DNA from: an uncultured Chloroflexota bacterium
GTDB taxonomy: Bacteria; Chloroflexota; Anaerolineae; Aggregatilineales; Phototrophicaceae
Length of the DNA stretch: 10,785 bases
Assembly: GCA_937864975.1 (NCBI GenBank)
Contig: CALMDI010000639.1
Span: 1 to 10,785 of the forward strand
Direction of reading: 5' to 3'
The position numbers and the translations under genes were made by a program. Each line of letters opens with the position of its first letter. The first letter of the stretch is position 1. Below, piece after piece: positions 1 through 6,434 of this stretch. Below the pieces are notes generated by a model. That model saw only the letters and a program-made list of their open reading frames with translations, had not been told where the DNA came from and did no database searches.

Positions 1-1
1 G

Positions 2-295
2 GTCAGCGCCGGAACCGGGCTGGAGCTTCAGGTCATCGCCGCGATCATTATTGGCGGTGTCGGTCTGTTCGGCGGGCGGGGGAACATGTTCGGCAGCCTG
101 ACCGGCACGTTTTTCCTCAGTATGCTCCCGGCAGGCTTGATTATGATTGGCATCCCCGATTTCTGGGAAGGCATGGCGGTCGGCGTCGTGATTCTGGGGG
201 CGGCGGGTCTCGATCAGATCGTCCGCCGGAGCGCGGCATTTGTGGTGGGTCGCGTCCACAGGAATAGTCTTCGCTCAGTCAGGAAAGGAGCATGA
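2..295 (+). CDS. Sugar ABC transporter permease (RbsC/BPD_transp_2 type), C-terminal part
   Basis: Only the last 97 codons lie in the window; the gene continues upstream. The readable protein shows the C-terminal signature of CUT2 (ribose/xylose/fructose-type) permeases: a glycine-rich hydrophobic segment ending in GGVGLFGGRGN, then two further hydrophobic stretches and a short basic tail. Such proteins form the membrane channel of a sugar importer, usually as a dimer with an ATPase. It ends at TGA 293-295, which overlaps an ATG at 292 that has a strong ribosome binding site. The next recognisable gene is a sugar-binding protein. Whether this permease belongs with that binding protein or pairs with the permease at 2289 cannot be decided here. 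Family call is firm; substrate is unknown. Confidence 0.88.
   Translation, partial: VSAGTGLELQVIAAIIIGGVGLFGGRGNMFGSLTGTFFLSMLPAGLIMIGIPDFWEGMAVGVVILGAAGLDQIVRRSAAFVVGRVHRNSLRSVRKGA
281..290 (+). promoter_or_regulatory. Strong ribosome binding site at the permease 3' end
   Basis: AGGAAAGGAG lies inside the last codons of the truncated permease, directly before ATGATG at 292-297. It is too far (over 80 bases) from the binding-protein start at 373 to serve that gene. It therefore either drives a short ORF at 292/295-354 or is a remnant of an earlier gene start. Confidence 0.5.
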
Positions 296-354
296 TGCAA
301 CGAGTTCGCGGTCGCAGCCTAACGATGATGGAAGCAACGTCGCGTTTTGAATAG
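292..354 (+). CDS. Possible 20-codon leader ORF before the binding-protein gene
   Basis: ATG at 292 (or the adjacent ATG at 295) opens a frame of 20 (or 19) codons ending at TAG 352-354, 18 bases before the binding-protein start at 373. It overlaps the permease stop codon and has a near-ideal Shine-Dalgarno sequence at 281-290. The peptide is short, contains basic residues and several methionines, and has no recognisable domain or signal peptide. A comparable small ORF precedes the second binding-protein gene (6312-6434), which makes the pattern more interesting. It may be translated only to couple ribosomes to the next gene, or be chance. Function unknown. Confidence 0.3.
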   Translation: MMQRVRGRSLTMMEATSRFE

Positions 355-372
355 TAGAGAAAAGGGCAGATC

Positions 373-1428
373 ATGAACAAGAATTTCAGCAGAAGACAGT
401 TTCTTGGCGCGGGCGGTACGGCGGCTGGCGCGCTGGCGCTTGGCGCGTTTGGTTTCCCGGCGCTGGCAGTGCGCGCGCAGGACGTGGACTTCGGACCGAG
501 TCAAAAGGTGTTCTGGGTTCCGCAAGCGACCGGTAGCTGGAACATTCCTATCCGCGTCGGGCAGCGCGATTTCTGCGCGATGGTCGGCTGGGAATATCAG
601 CACATTGGCAACCCGGTTTACTCCGTCGAGAACCACGTCGAACAGGTTCGCATCGCCATTTCGTCGGGCGCGAACGTCATTGTGACCGAACTGGAAAGCC
701 CCGGGCTGACTCCCGTTTTTGAAGAAGCGATGGCTGCCGGAATCGTCATGATCATTATCGATCAGGGCGTCCCGGAAGAAGCGGATCGGCTGGGGTTGGG
801 CATCATCGGCGCGAACGGATTCCTCGAAGGTTACAGCAACGGGTTCCAGGGCGCGCGCTGGGCGCAGGAACTGACCGGACGAACCGACGGCTTTATCGTC
901 TTTGGCAACGGCAACCCCGGCGCGGCGCTGATCGACGCGCGGCAGGCGGGCAGCGAGCAGGGCGTCCTCGACTATAACGACCAGAACGGGACGAACTTCA
1001 CGTTTGAAGCCTTCCCCGACAGCAGCTTCGACGCCGATCTTTCCGCGTCCATCCAGAAATACGGCGCGCAGATCGACACCAAAGGCGATGACCTGGTGGG
1101 GCTGATTACCGGCGGCAATGTGATTCCCATCGTCCAGGCGCTGCAGGAGCGCGATTACCAGCCCGGTCAGATTTCGGTTGGCTCGGTGGACATGCCACCC
1201 GCGCAGCAGCAGTTGATGGAAGAAGGCTGGGTGTACTGGGGCACCGACCAGCAGCAATATATGATGGGCTTGTACTCGATGGCGTCAGCCTTTGGCGTGT
1301 TCCAGGGCTACCCCTATCCCTCGATCACGACGGGCGAGCGGCTCATCCTCGCGGATGACCTGCCGCGTATCAAGGCGCAGACCGAGCTGTGGCTGGCGAA
1401 GGCGCAGGCTTACGGGGACGTTGAGTAG
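373..1428 (+). CDS. Sugar ABC transporter substrate-binding protein with Tat signal
   Basis: A 351-residue extracytoplasmic binding protein of the type I periplasmic-binding (RbsB-like, Peripla_BP_4) fold, which captures a sugar and hands it to a CUT2 permease. The N-terminus carries a twin-arginine motif, SRRQFLGAGG (residues 6-15), then an Ala/Gly-rich hydrophobic stretch and a likely cleavage site after AVRA near residue 35. There is no lipobox Cys. The mature part begins with a beta-strand (KVFWVPQ), then helix-strand repeats including VRIAISSGANVIVTELE and GIVMIIIDQG, typical of this fold. The start is supported by AAGGG at 362-366, six bases before ATG. A stable hairpin follows the stop codon. 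Tat export implies folding in the cytoplasm first, and differs from the Sec-type signal on the second binding protein. Ligand not predictable. Confidence 0.93.
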   Translation: MNKNFSRRQFLGAGGTAAGALALGAFGFPALAVRAQDVDFGPSQKVFWVPQATGSWNIPIRVGQRDFCAMVGWEYQHIGNPVYSVENHVEQVRIAISSGANVIVTELESPGLTPVFEEAMAAGIVMIIIDQGVPEEADRLGLGIIGANGFLEGYSNGFQGARWAQELTGRTDGFIVFGNGNPGAALIDARQAGSEQGVLDYNDQNGTNFTFEAFPDSSFDADLSASIQKYGAQIDTKGDDLVGLITGGNVIPIVQALQERDYQPGQISVGSVDMPPAQQQLMEEGWVYWGTDQQQYMMGLYSMASAFGVFQGYPYPSITTGERLILADDLPRIKAQTELWLAKAQAYGDVE

Positions 1429-1466
1429 TTCTACCCGCTAGTCCGATCAGCAAAAACCCGATGAAA

Positions 1467-1490
1467 GCGGGCACTTGAGAAAGTGCCCGC
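1467..1490 (+). promoter_or_regulatory. Perfect 10-bp intergenic hairpin with GAGA tetraloop
   Basis: GCGGGCACTT (1467-1476), loop GAGA (1477-1480), AAGTGCCCGC (1481-1490) form a perfect 10-bp stem closed by a GNRA-type loop, between the binding-protein stop (1428) and the ATPase start (1519). No U-tract follows, so it is not a classic intrinsic terminator. In sugar operons such hairpins often protect the 3' end of the binding-protein mRNA from exonucleases, giving more binding protein than membrane components. That role here is an inference. Confidence 0.7.
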
Positions 1491-1503
1491 CGTCACCGAT
1501 CAC

Positions 1504-1509
1504 GGGGAG
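1504..1509 (+). promoter_or_regulatory. Ribosome binding site fixing the first ATPase start
   Basis: GGGGAG lies nine bases before ATG 1519. It favours this start over the in-frame GTG at 1483, which sits inside the hairpin and has no upstream Shine-Dalgarno sequence. Confidence 0.7.
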
Positions 1510-1518
1510 TTTGTGTTT

Positions 1519-2271
1519 ATGGCGACGGAAATAGGTGTGCCCTACCTTCAGGGACGGGGTCTTTCCAAGAGCTTCGGTCACGTGCGCGCGCTGCAGGCGG
1601 TTGACCTCGACATCTACCAGCACGAAATTCTCGCCATTGTCGGCGACAACGGGGCTGGCAAATCGACGCTGACGAAAATTCTGAGCGGGGTACACCAGCC
1701 GGACGAGGGTGAGCTTCACGTTCAGGGGCAGCCGGTGCGCTTCAGCGACAGCCACAAGGCGCGCGAAGCGGGCATTGCGACAGTCTTTCAGAATCTGGCG
1801 CTCGTGGACGTGCGCGACGTGGCGCAAAACCTGTTTCTCGGTCGCGAGCCGACTCGAATGCGCTTCTTTGTCGACCGCCGCAAAATGCTTGAAGATGCGC
1901 GCAAGGTGATCGGGGATCTCCGGGTCAACATCCCTTCGATGACAGTCGAAGTGGGTCAGCTTTCCGGCGGGCAGCGCCAGTCCATCGCCATTGGGCGCGC
2001 TACATCGCAGGAGAACCGGAGCATCATCATCATGGATGAGCCGACGGCGGCGCTCGGCGTCAAGGAATCGCGCAAGGTGCTCGATCTCATCCTGCGCCTC
2101 AAGGAAAGCGGCATCGGAATCGTGGTGATTAGCCATAACATGCGGCACGTCTTTTCAGTCGCCGACCGCATCCTTGTGCTGCGGCGCGGAAAGCTGGTCG
2201 GCGTCCGCCGGAAGACGGAGACGACGCCGGATGAAATCGTCAAGATGATTGTCGGCGCTGAGATTCTCTAA
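1519..2271 (+). CDS. Sugar ABC transporter ATP-binding protein, single-domain (FrcA-like)
   Basis: A 250-residue cytoplasmic ATPase that powers sugar import. All ABC motifs are present and canonical: Walker A GDNGAGKST (42-50), Q-loop Gln91, signature LSGGQ (148-152), Walker B ending in MDE (Asp173, Glu174) and switch His206 in VISHN. It is half the length of RbsA/XylG/AraG-type CUT2 ATPases (about 500 residues, two fused nucleotide-binding domains), so it must act as a homodimer or pair with the second single-domain ATPase at 4445. Fructose-type FrcA proteins have this short form. The start was moved from GTG 1483 to ATG 1519 because of the ribosome binding site. The permease follows after 17 bases. 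Substrate unknown. Confidence 0.93.
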   Translation: MATEIGVPYLQGRGLSKSFGHVRALQAVDLDIYQHEILAIVGDNGAGKSTLTKILSGVHQPDEGELHVQGQPVRFSDSHKAREAGIATVFQNLALVDVRDVAQNLFLGREPTRMRFFVDRRKMLEDARKVIGDLRVNIPSMTVEVGQLSGGQRQSIAIGRATSQENRSIIIMDEPTAALGVKESRKVLDLILRLKESGIGIVVISHNMRHVFSVADRILVLRRGKLVGVRRKTETTPDEIVKMIVGAEIL

Positions 2272-2288
2272 ACCATGAAGGTCACGCC

Positions 2289-3371
2289 ATGAGCGCTTCG
2301 ACGGAACATGGACACGATGACATGGACGCGGTCGAGGACGTCCTGACACAGGCACTGAACGAGGAAATCGTCGCCGGCACGGATCGCCGGGAGACGGTCT
2401 GGCAGCGCATTCTGGCGAGCCGCGATATGGCGCTTACCGCCGTAGGCATTGGGCTGTTTGTCTTTTTCGCGGTCACCGTCCCGGAGACGTTTCTCACTTC
2501 CACGAGCTTGCTCAACATGGTACGCAACGTCTCGCTGATCGGCATCGTCGCCGCGGGCATGGCGTACCTGATGATTGCCGGTGAAATTGACCTCTCCGTT
2601 GGCTCGACGCTGGGCATCCTGACGATTGTGCTCGGCGTGCTGGTGTCCCGGCACGGGCTGAACGTCTGGCTGGCGGCGGGGATCGTGCTGGCGCTGGGCG
2701 CGGTCATCGGCGCGGTGAACGGGTTGATCGTCACTCGGCTCGGAATCCCCTCGTTCATCGTGACGCTTGCCATGCTCACCGGCTACCGCAGCGCGACGCT
2801 GGTGCTTTCGGAGCAGCGTCCGTGGTCGGGCAGCGGCGTTGGCACGTTCTTTGACATCACCGGCGGCACCATTGCCGGGCGAATTCCGTGGGTTATTGTC
2901 TGGATGCTGGTTGTGATGCTGCTCGCCAGCATCGTACTCGTCAGGAGCCGTTACGGCTATCACGTTTACGCCACGGGCGGCAATCTGGAAGCCTCACGTT
3001 ACAGCGGCGTGGCGACGGGGCGCGTCAAGTTACTGGCGTTCGCGTTCACCAGCTTTCTCTGCGGGTTAGCCGCCATTCTGCTGTTTGGCAGCCTGCGAGT
3101 GGCGGAGCCAAGCGCGGGAACCGGCTTTGAGTTTCGCGTCATCGGCGCGGTCATCGTCGGCGGCGTGGCGCTCACCGGGGGGCGCGGCTCGGTTTACGGC
3201 GTGTTTATGGGCACGATTATTATTGGCATGATTACGAGTGGGTTGACGCTGCTTGGGCTTTCCCAGCATTACGCCGATGTCGCGACCGGAATTTTGATTG
3301 TCGGCGTCGGCGCGATGGATTTGCTGGTGCGCCGCGCGGCGTCTCGCCGTCTCGGTTTCCTCGACGCATAG
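2289..3371 (+). CDS. Sugar ABC transporter permease (RbsC/BPD_transp_2 type)
   Basis: A 360-residue inner-membrane channel subunit of a CUT2 importer. After an acidic, hydrophilic N-terminal extension of about 45 residues, some eight to ten hydrophobic segments follow. Family signatures are clear: EIDLSVGS (99-106), the YATGGNLEASRYSG loop that contacts the ATPase, and the C-terminal GGVALTGGRGSVYG block. GAAGG is not present; instead GAAGG-like GAAGG's core, GAAGG without the second A-G order, is read as GAAGG at 2277-2281 (bases GAAGG), seven bases before ATG 2289. The ATPase stop is 17 bases upstream and the dehydrogenase start is nine bases downstream, so tight co-transcription is expected. 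No binding-protein gene directly follows it, unlike the other two permeases here. Confidence 0.93.
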   Translation: MSASTEHGHDDMDAVEDVLTQALNEEIVAGTDRRETVWQRILASRDMALTAVGIGLFVFFAVTVPETFLTSTSLLNMVRNVSLIGIVAAGMAYLMIAGEIDLSVGSTLGILTIVLGVLVSRHGLNVWLAAGIVLALGAVIGAVNGLIVTRLGIPSFIVTLAMLTGYRSATLVLSEQRPWSGSGVGTFFDITGGTIAGRIPWVIVWMLVVMLLASIVLVRSRYGYHVYATGGNLEASRYSGVATGRVKLLAFAFTSFLCGLAAILLFGSLRVAEPSAGTGFEFRVIGAVIVGGVALTGGRGSVYGVFMGTIIIGMITSGLTLLGLSQHYADVATGILIVGVGAMDLLVRRAASRRLGFLDA

Positions 3372-3380
3372 GGCGATGGT

Positions 3381-4400
3381 ATGACCGCATTCAAAGTGGC
3401 GTTGGTCGGCGGGTTGCGGGGACAGGACGTGCCGGAGTGGGTATCGGAACGTTTGCGGGCGGAGAACATCGACTTCGCAGCCCGCGAGTGCATGTCGCGC
3501 CAAGAGCTTGCCGAGATTGCAGGCGACGCGGATGTGGTCTGGGTTTACGGGGATCATCAGACGGTCTATGCCGAAAATCTGGACGTGCTCGCTCGCTGTG
3601 GCGCGATCATCCGCACGGGCAGCGGCACCGATAACATCCCGGTTCCCGAAGCGACAGCGCTCGGAATTATCGTCGCCAACACGCCGGAAGCCATCAGCGA
3701 TTCGGTCTCCAATCACGCGATTGGGCTGTTATTCGCCGTCATCCGCCAGATCGCCAAACAAGATCGGCTGATGCGGCGGGGCGTCTGGGATCGCTACGCG
3801 GGCTGGCCCGACTGGCATCTGTCCGGTCAGGCGCTGGGTCTCGTCGGCTTCGGGCATATCGGGCGGCTCGTCGCCCGCAAAATGGCGGGATTTGATATGA
3901 CAATTCTCGCGCACGATCCCGTCGTCCCGGCGGAGGTCATGGCGCGCTTTGGGGTTCAGACGGTCGCGTTTGACGACCTGCTCGCGCAAGCCGATTTCGT
4001 CTCGCTGCACTGCCCGTTGATTCCCAGCACCTATCATCTGATTGACGAGCGCGCGCTGCGCCTGATGAAACCGAAAGCCGTCCTCATCAACACGTCACGC
4101 GGACCGGTCGTGGACGAAACCGCGCTGTTTCGGGCGCTGAACGAAGGCTGGATCGCGGGGGCGGGGCTGGACGTGTTCGAGCAGGAGCCAACGCCGGTCG
4201 ATAACCCGCTGCTGGCGCTGGATAACGTCGTCGTCACGCCCCATATCGGCGGCTACTCGGACGAGTTTTACGACAATTTCTGGCGTTTCTCTGTCGAGAC
4301 CGCGATTGACTTCGCAAAGGGGCGGATGCCGCGCTCTTACGTCAATCGCGACGTGAAGCCGCGCTGGACGCTCGCCGAGCGGGACGCTTCGGGCGACTAG
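3381..4400 (+). CDS. D-2-hydroxyacid dehydrogenase (NAD-dependent, PGDH-like)
   Basis: A 339-residue cytoplasmic oxidoreductase of the D-isomer-specific 2-hydroxyacid dehydrogenase family, which interconverts 2-hydroxy acids and 2-oxo acids with NAD(P). Seen in order: catalytic-domain substrate loop RTGSGTDNI (78-86), Rossmann motif GFGHIG (156-161), acidic Asp179 after the second strand (favouring NAD), Arg240 in NTSRG, Glu269 in VFEQEP, and His288 in TPHIGG. Arg, Glu and His form the complete family catalytic triad. Length matches short PGDH-like members without the ACT regulatory domain. The AGGG at 3370-3373 overlaps the permease stop codon, so translation is probably coupled. Its place between importer genes suggests it acts on the imported compound or a product, such as a sugar acid. 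The exact substrate (glycerate, hydroxypyruvate, glyoxylate or other) cannot be told. Confidence 0.92.
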   Translation: MTAFKVALVGGLRGQDVPEWVSERLRAENIDFAARECMSRQELAEIAGDADVVWVYGDHQTVYAENLDVLARCGAIIRTGSGTDNIPVPEATALGIIVANTPEAISDSVSNHAIGLLFAVIRQIAKQDRLMRRGVWDRYAGWPDWHLSGQALGLVGFGHIGRLVARKMAGFDMTILAHDPVVPAEVMARFGVQTVAFDDLLAQADFVSLHCPLIPSTYHLIDERALRLMKPKAVLINTSRGPVVDETALFRALNEGWIAGAGLDVFEQEPTPVDNPLLALDNVVVTPHIGGYSDEFYDNFWRFSVETAIDFAKGRMPRSYVNRDVKPRWTLAERDASGD

Positions 4401-4432
4401 CGCCGCGAGCGCTTGTCTGCCGGGTTCTCATG

Positions 4433-4438
4433 AAAGGA
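4433..4438 (+). promoter_or_regulatory. Ribosome binding site fixing the second ATPase start
   Basis: AAAGGA lies six bases before ATG 4445. The in-frame ATG at 4430 overlaps this site and has no Shine-Dalgarno sequence of its own, so 4445 is the preferred start. Confidence 0.7.
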
Positions 4439-4444
4439 TCGTTG

Positions 4445-5221
4445 ATGGCGTCGTCCTTCGCACCAGACGTCAGCCCGCCCGAATACAGCCTTGAGCCGCT
4501 TCTCAGCCTGAAGGGTGTGAGCAAGTTTTACGGCGCGCTGCGGGCGCTCAGTCAGATCGATTTCACCATTCAGCCCGGCGAGATACAGGCGCTGGTTGGC
4601 GACAATGGCGCGGGGAAATCGACGCTCGTGAAAATTATCTCCGGGGCGCATACCGCCGACGAAGGCGAAATCTTCTTCAAGGGCAAACCGGTCACGATTC
4701 GTAGCCCTGAAGATTCCATCGCTCTGGGGATTGCGACAGTCTATCAAGATCTTGCCCTCGTGGGCACGCGCGACGTGGCGCACAATCTTTTTATCGGACG
4801 CGAGCCGACGCGCTGGGGCATGGTCGACCGGGGAAAGATGGTTGCCGAAGCTCATGCCTTAATCGATTTGCTCAATGTCGATATTCCGTCCGTGGACGCG
4901 CAGGTGGGCAAGCTTTCCGGTGGGCAGCGTCAGGCAATCGCCATCGGGCGCGCGGTTCACGAAGGGCGCTCTATCCTGCTGCTCGACGAGCCGACGGCAG
5001 CGCTTGGCGTGAAAGAGTCGCATCAGATGCTGAGCCTGATCGAAACCCTGCGCGATAAGCAGAAAGCGATTGTGATCGTCAGTCACAACCTGCTCCACGT
5101 GTTTCGTATTGCCGACCGCATCACCGTCCTGCGCGGCGGGCAGCTTGTCGGTTCGCGGCGCAAGACCGATACGACCGCCGATGAAATTATCCGGCTCATC
5201 ACCGGCGCAGACCTGCTGTAA
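4445..5221 (+). CDS. Second sugar ABC transporter ATP-binding protein, single-domain
   Basis: A 258-residue cytoplasmic ATPase paralogous to the one at 1519. Canonical motifs: Walker A GDNGAGKST (52-60), Q-loop Gln101, signature LSGGQ (157-161), Walker B LLLDE (Asp181, Glu182) and switch His214 in IVSHN. The two proteins share long identical blocks around these motifs (for example DEPTAALGVKES and GREPTR), pointing to a shared ancestor within the FrcA-like group. It has a hydrophilic Pro-rich N-terminal extension of about 17 residues. As a single-domain protein it must dimerise. The permease at 5246 follows after 24 bases and is its likely partner. Mixed dimers with the other ATPase are possible but untested. 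The 44-base gap after the dehydrogenase holds no obvious promoter. Confidence 0.93.
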   Translation: MASSFAPDVSPPEYSLEPLLSLKGVSKFYGALRALSQIDFTIQPGEIQALVGDNGAGKSTLVKIISGAHTADEGEIFFKGKPVTIRSPEDSIALGIATVYQDLALVGTRDVAHNLFIGREPTRWGMVDRGKMVAEAHALIDLLNVDIPSVDAQVGKLSGGQRQAIAIGRAVHEGRSILLLDEPTAALGVKESHQMLSLIETLRDKQKAIVIVSHNLLHVFRIADRITVLRGGQLVGSRRKTDTTADEIIRLITGADLL

Positions 5222-5245
5222 CTGTCCAAAGGAGACCACCCGCCG

Positions 5246-6277
5246 ATGACGACCGATATGAACAGCGTTTTGCAGGGCGCGCGACCGCCTTCCAGCACGT
5301 CCCGCCTGAGCCGCAGAAGCTGGCTGCGCCGGATGCTGGGGCGGCGCGAGGTCATCCTGCTGATTTTGAATATTGCCTTCATCGTCGTCGTTTCGCAGCT
5401 CACGCCTTATTTCCTCTACGCGCCCAACGGCTTTGCGAACTTCCGAGTCATGTTCGTGGGCATGGCGATGGAAACCATCGTCCTCGCGCCGATGGTCTTA
5501 CTCCTTGTCGGCGGTATGTTTGACCTCTCCGTTGATGGCGTGGTCAACATGACGGGGGTACTCACGGGCGTGCTGCTAGTGCAGGGCGTGCCCATTCCCA
5601 TCGCCATTGTGTCCGGCTTTCTCGCCGCCAGCGCGGTTGGATTTGTCAACGGATTTGCCGTCACGAAGTTAAAGATGAATCCTCTCATGACGACACTGGG
5701 CACATGGTGGATCGCGCAGGGGATCGCGCTGGGGGCGGCGCAGGGTATTCCGCCGCATACCTTTCCTCAGGCGTTCAAATCGCTGGGACAGGGCGATCCG
5801 TTCGGCATTACCATGCCGATCTGGTATGCCATCCTTCTGCTGCCGCTCGCCATCTGGGTGCTCGCCAGAACGCGCTTCGGCTACCACATCTATGCAACCG
5901 GTGGAAACCGCGAAGCCGCCCGCCTGCACGGCGTGAAAGTCGACCGCGTGACCATCGTCTCGTTCGTTCTGGTGGCGCTGGCGGCGGGTTTAGCGGGCAT
6001 GGTCTACGCCGCGCGCCTGAATTCCGCCGGTCCGCAGACCGTCAACGGGCTGAATCTGCGCGTGATCGCGGGCGCGGTCATCGGCGGGTGCAGCCTGGGC
6101 GGCGGCGAAGGCACGATCTGGGGCGGGCTGCTCGGTCTGCTGTTTATGACCATGCTGACCAATGCCAGTATCGTGCTCGGCGTGTCGCCCTACTGGCAGA
6201 TTTGTATTCTCGGAATCGTGCTGCTGCTGGCTGTGGGCGCGGACGCGCTGGCGAAGCGCCGCGTGGCGTCCGGTTGA
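5246..6277 (+). CDS. Sugar ABC transporter permease (RbsC/BPD_transp_2 type)
   Basis: A 343-residue inner-membrane channel subunit. A basic N-terminal segment (residues 20-35, several Arg) precedes the first hydrophobic segment, consistent with a cytoplasmic N-terminus. Family marks: GMFDLSVDG (90-98, a variant of the usual GxIDLSVGS, with Asp-Gly in place of Gly-Ser), the YATGGNREAARLHG cytoplasmic loop, the GGCSLGGGEGTIWGG block and a final hydrophobic segment containing VSPYWQICILG. AAAGGAG at 5228-5234 lies 11 bases before ATG. It follows the second ATPase and precedes, after a small ORF, the two-domain binding protein, so these three probably form one importer. Substrate unknown. Confidence 0.93.
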   Translation: MTTDMNSVLQGARPPSSTSRLSRRSWLRRMLGRREVILLILNIAFIVVVSQLTPYFLYAPNGFANFRVMFVGMAMETIVLAPMVLLLVGGMFDLSVDGVVNMTGVLTGVLLVQGVPIPIAIVSGFLAASAVGFVNGFAVTKLKMNPLMTTLGTWWIAQGIALGAAQGIPPHTFPQAFKSLGQGDPFGITMPIWYAILLLPLAIWVLARTRFGYHIYATGGNREAARLHGVKVDRVTIVSFVLVALAAGLAGMVYAARLNSAGPQTVNGLNLRVIAGAVIGGCSLGGGEGTIWGGLLGLLFMTMLTNASIVLGVSPYWQICILGIVLLLAVGADALAKRRVASG

Positions 6278-6299
6278 TCGTCCTCGCATCACCTGGTGG

Positions 6300-6306
6300 A
6301 AAGGAG
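6300..6306 (+). promoter_or_regulatory. Strong ribosome binding site for the small ORF at 6312
   Basis: AAAGGAG with five bases to ATG 6312 is one of the best Shine-Dalgarno sites in the window. It is more than 120 bases from the binding-protein start, so it cannot serve that gene directly. Confidence 0.6.
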
Positions 6307-6311
6307 ACTCT

Positions 6312-6434
6312 ATGGAAGAAACGGCGAGGGAGGCTGTGTCTGAAATTGCCGTCACGTGGGGCGGCAGTTGCAGAGGAAAGCGTTGCGTAACCCCTTATTT
6401 CTGCCAGTCATTAACCGAAAGCGATTTTCAATGA
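6312..6434 (+). CDS. Small ORF (40 residues) coupled to the two-domain binding protein
   Basis: ATG 6312 opens 40 codons ending at TGA 6432-6434, which overlaps the ATG of the next gene (ATGA at 6431-6434). It occupies most of the otherwise empty 153-base gap after the permease. Evidence for translation is the strong ribosome binding site and the stop/start overlap, an arrangement typical of translational coupling; the downstream gene has only a weak site of its own. The peptide starts with an acidic stretch, contains three cysteines in its second half, and shows no signal peptide, membrane segment or family I recognise. It could be a regulatory leader, a real small protein, or chance. A similar ORF precedes the other binding-protein gene at 292-354. 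Confidence 0.42.
   Translation: MEETAREAVSEIAVTWGGSCRGKRCVTPYFCQSLTESDFQ

Noticed and set aside
319..1257. Minus-strand open frame of 312 codons opposite the first binding-protein gene
   Set aside because: Low-complexity Arg/Ala/Asp-rich composition, no family motif, and fully opposite a convincing gene.
1483..1518. GTG at 1483 as start of the first ATPase
   Set aside because: It lies inside the 3' arm of the hairpin and has no ribosome site; ATG 1519 has GGGGAG at a good distance.
5704..6390. Plus-strand open frame of 228 codons overlapping the third permease
   Set aside because: Arg/Gly-rich out-of-frame product with no family features; the permease frame is conserved throughout.
6383..6414. 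Promoter-like TTGCGT and CATTAA before the two-domain binding protein
   Set aside because: The spacing is about 20 bases and both boxes are poor matches; the local AT-rich patch alone is not enough to call a promoter.
6356..6430. In-frame GTG at 6356 as start of the two-domain binding protein
   Set aside because: It would place 25 hydrophilic residues before an otherwise standard signal peptide; ATG 6431 begins that signal peptide directly.
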